In this document: in pieces, positions 60,307 to 64,000 of the stretch
Numbering within the stretch: the first letter of the stretch is position 1
Layout: every line of letters starts with the position of its first letter
NCBI GenBank assembly: GCA_028622995.1
Contig: JAJQJQ010000002.1
Span: 3,410,001-3,474,000 of the forward strand
Origin: Panagrolaimus kolymaensis
Taxonomy: Eukaryota; Nematoda; Chromadorea; Rhabditida; Panagrolaimidae
Reading direction: 5' to 3'
Length of the DNA: 64,000 nucleotides
The notes under the pieces: model-generated
Database searches by the model: none
Told to the model about the DNA's origin: nothing
Seen by the model: the letters and a program-made list of their open reading frames with translations, nothing else
Program-made: the position numbers and the translations under genes

Positions 60307-62319
60307 ATGCCTTCGGATTCTGAAGTGATAATAGCTTCTGAAACAGATGGCACTGGAACTCGTCACAAAGTTGTTATTCCACCATCGATGACTCCACGTT
60401 CACTATTTAAAAAGCCACGAATAAATACTCGATTTCCTTTTTTAATGATTTGTGTAATTTTTTGCGGATTATTATTACTTTTTATTATTTTAATTGCAAC
60501 TTCTGCCGAAACATGGTTTTCAAGTGGTCATGATCGAAGCACCGATTATGATGATGCTGAAGAGCTTCTTGAACATGTAAGCAATCTCTGTTTCTTAAAA
60601 TTAATTTAAAGACTTATTTAATTATTTTTAATAAATAAAAGCTTTGAAAGAAATCCTTTTCATTCAAATGTGTTAATAATACATTTTAGGAAATTGTATA
60701 TGTAAAGCACACTTCATCGGATGAAAGATATCATCGAGCAATTGTAAATGATGTAAATAAACAGAAAAGAGCTCATTGGAAAGCTGTATATAATAAATAT
60801 GCTTCAAGATCTCATAGTTCAGGACTTCTCACAGATCCAGAATCCCAAAAAGTATTTTACATTAAAAATATTGTCACAAATGAAAATTCAACATTTTCTG
60901 AATTAATGGGTGATACAATACCTCAGCAAAAGTATTTATTAAATTTATATAAAAAATACTTTATAAAAGTTTTTGCAGGAAATTAGAAAAAATGAAGATT
61001 GATTTACCAGAAAAATTTGATGCAAGAGAAAAATGGCCATTTTGTGAATCCATTCATAAAGTTGTTAATCAAGGTGGATGTGGATCTTGTTATGTAAGTT
61101 ACTTTAATGGTTAAACACTTGGGTCATAGTAACTATTTTTAATTTGTACCGCTTTACATTTTCCATTTATCTCTATTTAATTTTTTTTACTAAAATTCTG
61201 ATAATTCTCGTCTTATAGGCTATTGCTGCAACCTCAGTAATGTCGGATCGAATTTGCATTCAAACAAATGGTCTTGAACAACCGTTCATTTCTGCTCAAG
61301 ATTTAATCAGTTGTTGCTCCAATTGCGGTGGGTGCCATGGGACAGTTTGGGCTTTGCTATCCTTTAATTATTGGCGTGACCATGGAATTGTTTCTGGTGG
61401 CAATTATGGCTCATATGAAGGTTGTAAACCTTATGCCCAACCACCAAATTGCGGCTCTCCATGCTCCATTGATATTTATAGTAAAAAAGATCACGATCAC
61501 ATGCGATGTCGTCGACAATGCCAAAATCATTTCAATAAGGAATATGATGACGACCTCCATCGTGCCAAATCTGTTTATTGGGTAAAAGTTAATAAAGTTA
61601 CCGTAGGAAATATGGATATGCTTAAAGCTGCTTTAAATGTAACTAATGGTAATTATTCATCCTTCTTTATTATAGGCAGTAATCAATCTTCTTTTTTTTT
61701 AATATTTTCAGAAAGTAGTGAAATTTTGATAAAACGTGAACTCATTACTAATGGTCCCATGCTTGCTTGTTTCGTTGTTTATGAAGAATTTCAGCATTAT
61801 AAAAGCGGTAAGTAAACACAACAGCAACAAAAAAAACCTTTGACCTTTAAAAAAATTGCAAACAAAAGAAAGATTTTTTGTTTTAAACTTTAGCAGCGTG
61901 AGAAAATATCAAGAGCAATTTTTTATATCAAAGAGCATTCAGATTTTGTAGTTTTAAATCGAAGATCCGATTGTACTTTGTCGTTAGAAAGAAGTGTAAT
62001 ATTTTTTTTCGCAAAATTTTAAAACTTCAAAAACATCGATCTCTTTTAAATTTATTGAGTCCAAAGATATTATGACTTTAATTAAAACAAGTAATTATTT
62101 ATTCGATGATGTATTTTTTTAGGAATTTATGAAGCACAAACGAGTCATTTCAGCAAAGATCTATATGGGCATTGTGCTAAATTAATTGGTTGGGGTATAT
62201 CTGATACTGGTGTAAAATATTGGCAATTTATGAACACATGGGGGAGACAATGGGGTGAAAATGGATTCTTTCGAATGGCGGATGAACCTGAAGAAGCTGC
62301 AGCGGGTATACCATTGTGA
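60307..62319 (+). CDS. Membrane-anchored cathepsin B-like cysteine protease
   Basis: Predicted 449-aa C1A peptidase from exons 60307-60576, 60690-60931, 60979-61093, 61219-61648, 61712-61807 and 62123-62319, in phase. Instead of a cleavable signal it has an internal hydrophobic helix at ~46-70 (FLMICVIFCGLLLLFIILIA) after a polar N-terminus, so a type II membrane protein is predicted. The propeptide-like part is followed by LPEKFDAREKWPFCESI and NQGGCGSCYAIAA (Cys208; the usual Trp is Tyr), a Cys-rich region with CCSNCGGCHG, then YGHCAKLIGWG (His401) and FMNTWGRQWGENGFF (Asn422). The triad is intact. The region CKPYAQPPNCGSPC, where cathepsin B has its His-His occluding loop, lacks that pair, so endopeptidase rather than carboxydipeptidase action is likely. 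Family: nematode cathepsin-B-like. Confidence 0.9.
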
Positions 62320-62999
62320 CGCGGATAAAAGCAAAAAAGATTCTCTCACGCTTCTTATTTTCTTCTCCGTTTCTTTCTGTCATTTGTATCTCTCTTTTAT
62401 CTTCCGAAAGTTTAAATAACAAAAAGTTTTTTGTTCGTCCATATTTTTGCCTTTTTTGAAACAAAGACTTTTTTTAGGTTTATTTTTTATTTGAAAATTC
62501 GTGGATACTTTTTTTGATATTTAATTTTTTGGTTTGTGAACTTGAATTGATACTTTAATGCTTAAAAATTATTTTTATGTAAAATTACTGCTTCAGTATC
62601 ATAACCTTTTGTTAGAATTCAGAGTTTTAAATGTTAATATTATTTAATTAAATTAAGTCATTTGTTTTCCCGTTGGCATCTCGTCAATTGAAGCTTTAAT
62701 TAATTATTTTTTATCAAACATTATCTCATCCTTTTCTATTTTTTGTTGTGTTAAAATCCCTTATGGCTTCATACAAATCTCAATGGAGCCCAACACAAAA
62801 GCTTCTCTTTTAACTTTTGGGATTCACTACTTTTGAGCCCAAATTAATTTTTTTTCAAAGAAAATTTTATTTTTCTTACTTTTCCTGTGTAAATATAACG
62901 TGTAATTAATTACTAATTTTTACTTTTCCTAATTAAAGATTGTATTTATTTTTTTCTTGGCATTAAAAAGTTAATAAATATTATTTAGTATTTTTTTGA
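62320..62999. other. Intergenic spacer
   Basis: About 680 AT-rich bases between the protease gene and the 7TM receptor gene, both rightward. It holds the protease 3' UTR and the receptor's promoter. I see no gene or repeat. Confidence 0.5.
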
Positions 63000-64000
63000 A
63001 TGAATCAAACAGTTTTGGAAGAGATATGGCTACGCTTTCGATTTCACCATCATGTATATCATGGAGTATTAGGGGCCATTTCGGTGGCATTCAATATTTA
63101 TGTTGCAAGAATTATTTTAAAGCGAACACCTGAACAAATTATACAATATTCACGGGTGTTATTGCTAAGTTGTTTAGTAAATATTGGAGTTGCTTCATAT
63201 CTTTTTGTCGATCATAATGTAAGTGTTTGTGATTGCAAATTTTCAATTGCCTATGAACTTTTGATAATTTTCGTCGAGATTTTTTTATAAATACTTACGA
63301 ATACCTTTTTTGTCTTTTAGTTATTTTTAATGTAAATGAGCTTATGTAAACAGATTAGACACAAAAAGGAGACAGAAAAAACCTTAGTTTGAAGCACTTT
63401 GAGAATCTCGTATTTCAACAACACAAAATACAAACTCTCAATTAAGCGAAAGACTCATAATTTACATAGTTAGTTTCGAGTTTTTCAGATTATGATTATA
63501 TCAAAACAAGGCTTATTTATAATACCTAATGGCTTTTTTCGTGATGCTCCTCTTCCAATTATCTATCTTTTATCGACGCTACATTCATTTTTCTTTTCAT
63601 TTACTTTAGCCATGATTCCATTACCTTTTATTTATCGCTATTTTTATATTTGCAGGTGAGTTTTAATCAAGGATAGAAAAGCTTTGACAAAAATAGTTTT
63701 TAGAAATAGAATTTTAACCAATTTTGAACTTTTTGAATTGGCTATAGTTTGTTACATTCCATGTTTTATTTATGCCGTAATAGGAGTATACACCCGAATT
63801 CCGTTATCCGAATCTAAAAAATTTACAGAGGATTTTAAAGAATTTCAATGGTTGGATCCAGAAAACGATGAAATTCTTCTTGTTCAAAGACATCATGTAA
63901 GTTGAAATAATAATGACTGACCAAAATATAAGGTAATATTCATTTAGAATGGCCCAAATTTCAAAACTATGACTTCCACAATAATAACCCTCTTATTAAT
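63000..64000 (+). CDS. 7TM chemoreceptor-like protein, 5' part
   Basis: Predicted nematode-type G-protein-coupled receptor, cut by the right edge. Exons 63000-63218, 63489-63655, 63704-63896 and 63948 onward join in phase. Helices seen: TM1 around residues 18-38 (VYHGVLGAISVAFNIYVARI), TM2 around 52-70 (YSRVLLLSCLVNIGVASYLF), TM3 in exon 2 (STLHSFFFSFTLAMIPLPFI), ending FIYRYFYICR as in the end of TM3 of nematode chemoreceptors, and TM4 (FELAIVCYIPCFIYAVIGVY). A long polar loop (ESKKFTEDFKEFQWLDPEND) follows, and the next helix begins at the edge. TPEQIIQYSR between TM1 and TM2 is typical of the Srd/Str type. Chemosensory function is inferred from the family only. Confidence 0.8.

Overview
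The window looks like nuclear DNA of a nematode. The sequence is very AT-rich. Most introns are 40-60 nt with GTAAGT-like donors and TTTTAG or TTTTCAG acceptors. The proteins are animal ones, including a Crumbs polarity protein, a TOPORS-type RING ligase, a mitochondrial ribosomal protein, a lipase family that is expanded in nematodes and a 7TM receptor of nematode chemoreceptor type. The species cannot be fixed from sequence alone. The tiny introns and high AT would suit a Tylenchina-like nematode, but that is inference.

Layout. 1-1689 (-): N-terminal part of a lysosomal alpha-mannosidase. 5794-6360 (+): four-TM MARVEL-like protein. 6661-9063 (-): secreted Lustrin-type cysteine-rich protein. 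9429-10060 (-): mitochondrial ribosomal protein L18. 10749-11850 and 12795-14797 (-): tandem RING paralogues, one a full TOPORS-type protein and the other a short form without the TOPORS core. 18055-20009 (+): secreted leucine-rich-repeat protein. 20446-21610 (+): broken histidine acid phosphatase. 31064-31678 (+): small single-pass membrane protein. 32159-35204 (-): secreted protein with three VWA-like domains. 36160-37342 (+): classical SDR. 37499-38837 (-): class 2 lipase. 44567-47215 (+): Argonaute with an intact DEDH tetrad. 51657-58221 (+): Crumbs. 60307-62319 (+): membrane-anchored cathepsin-B-like protease. 63000-end (+): 7TM receptor, cut by the window edge.

Genes form small clusters on both strands, separated by T/A-homopolymer-rich deserts of 2-9 kb where the ORFs are low-complexity accidents. 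The deserts hold two classes of miniature inverted-repeat element. One class is foldback elements whose termini begin AGG inside TTAA (three families, four copies). The other is three elements with 8-bp target duplications and hAT-like ends, whose interiors are short-period repeats. Neighbouring genes show no shared pathway; only the two RING genes are clearly related, by tandem duplication.

The points most worth following up are these. The last Crumbs exon has two perfect acceptors 10 nt apart, giving either the canonical ERLI tail or a different open tail. The RING pair carries SUMO-interaction-like motifs. The MITEs have periodic cores. The Argonaute keeps its slicer residues. Two introns have GC donors, two introns are stop-free and a multiple of three long, and one intron is only 30 nt. 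All exon boundaries were read by eye and could be off by a base or two.
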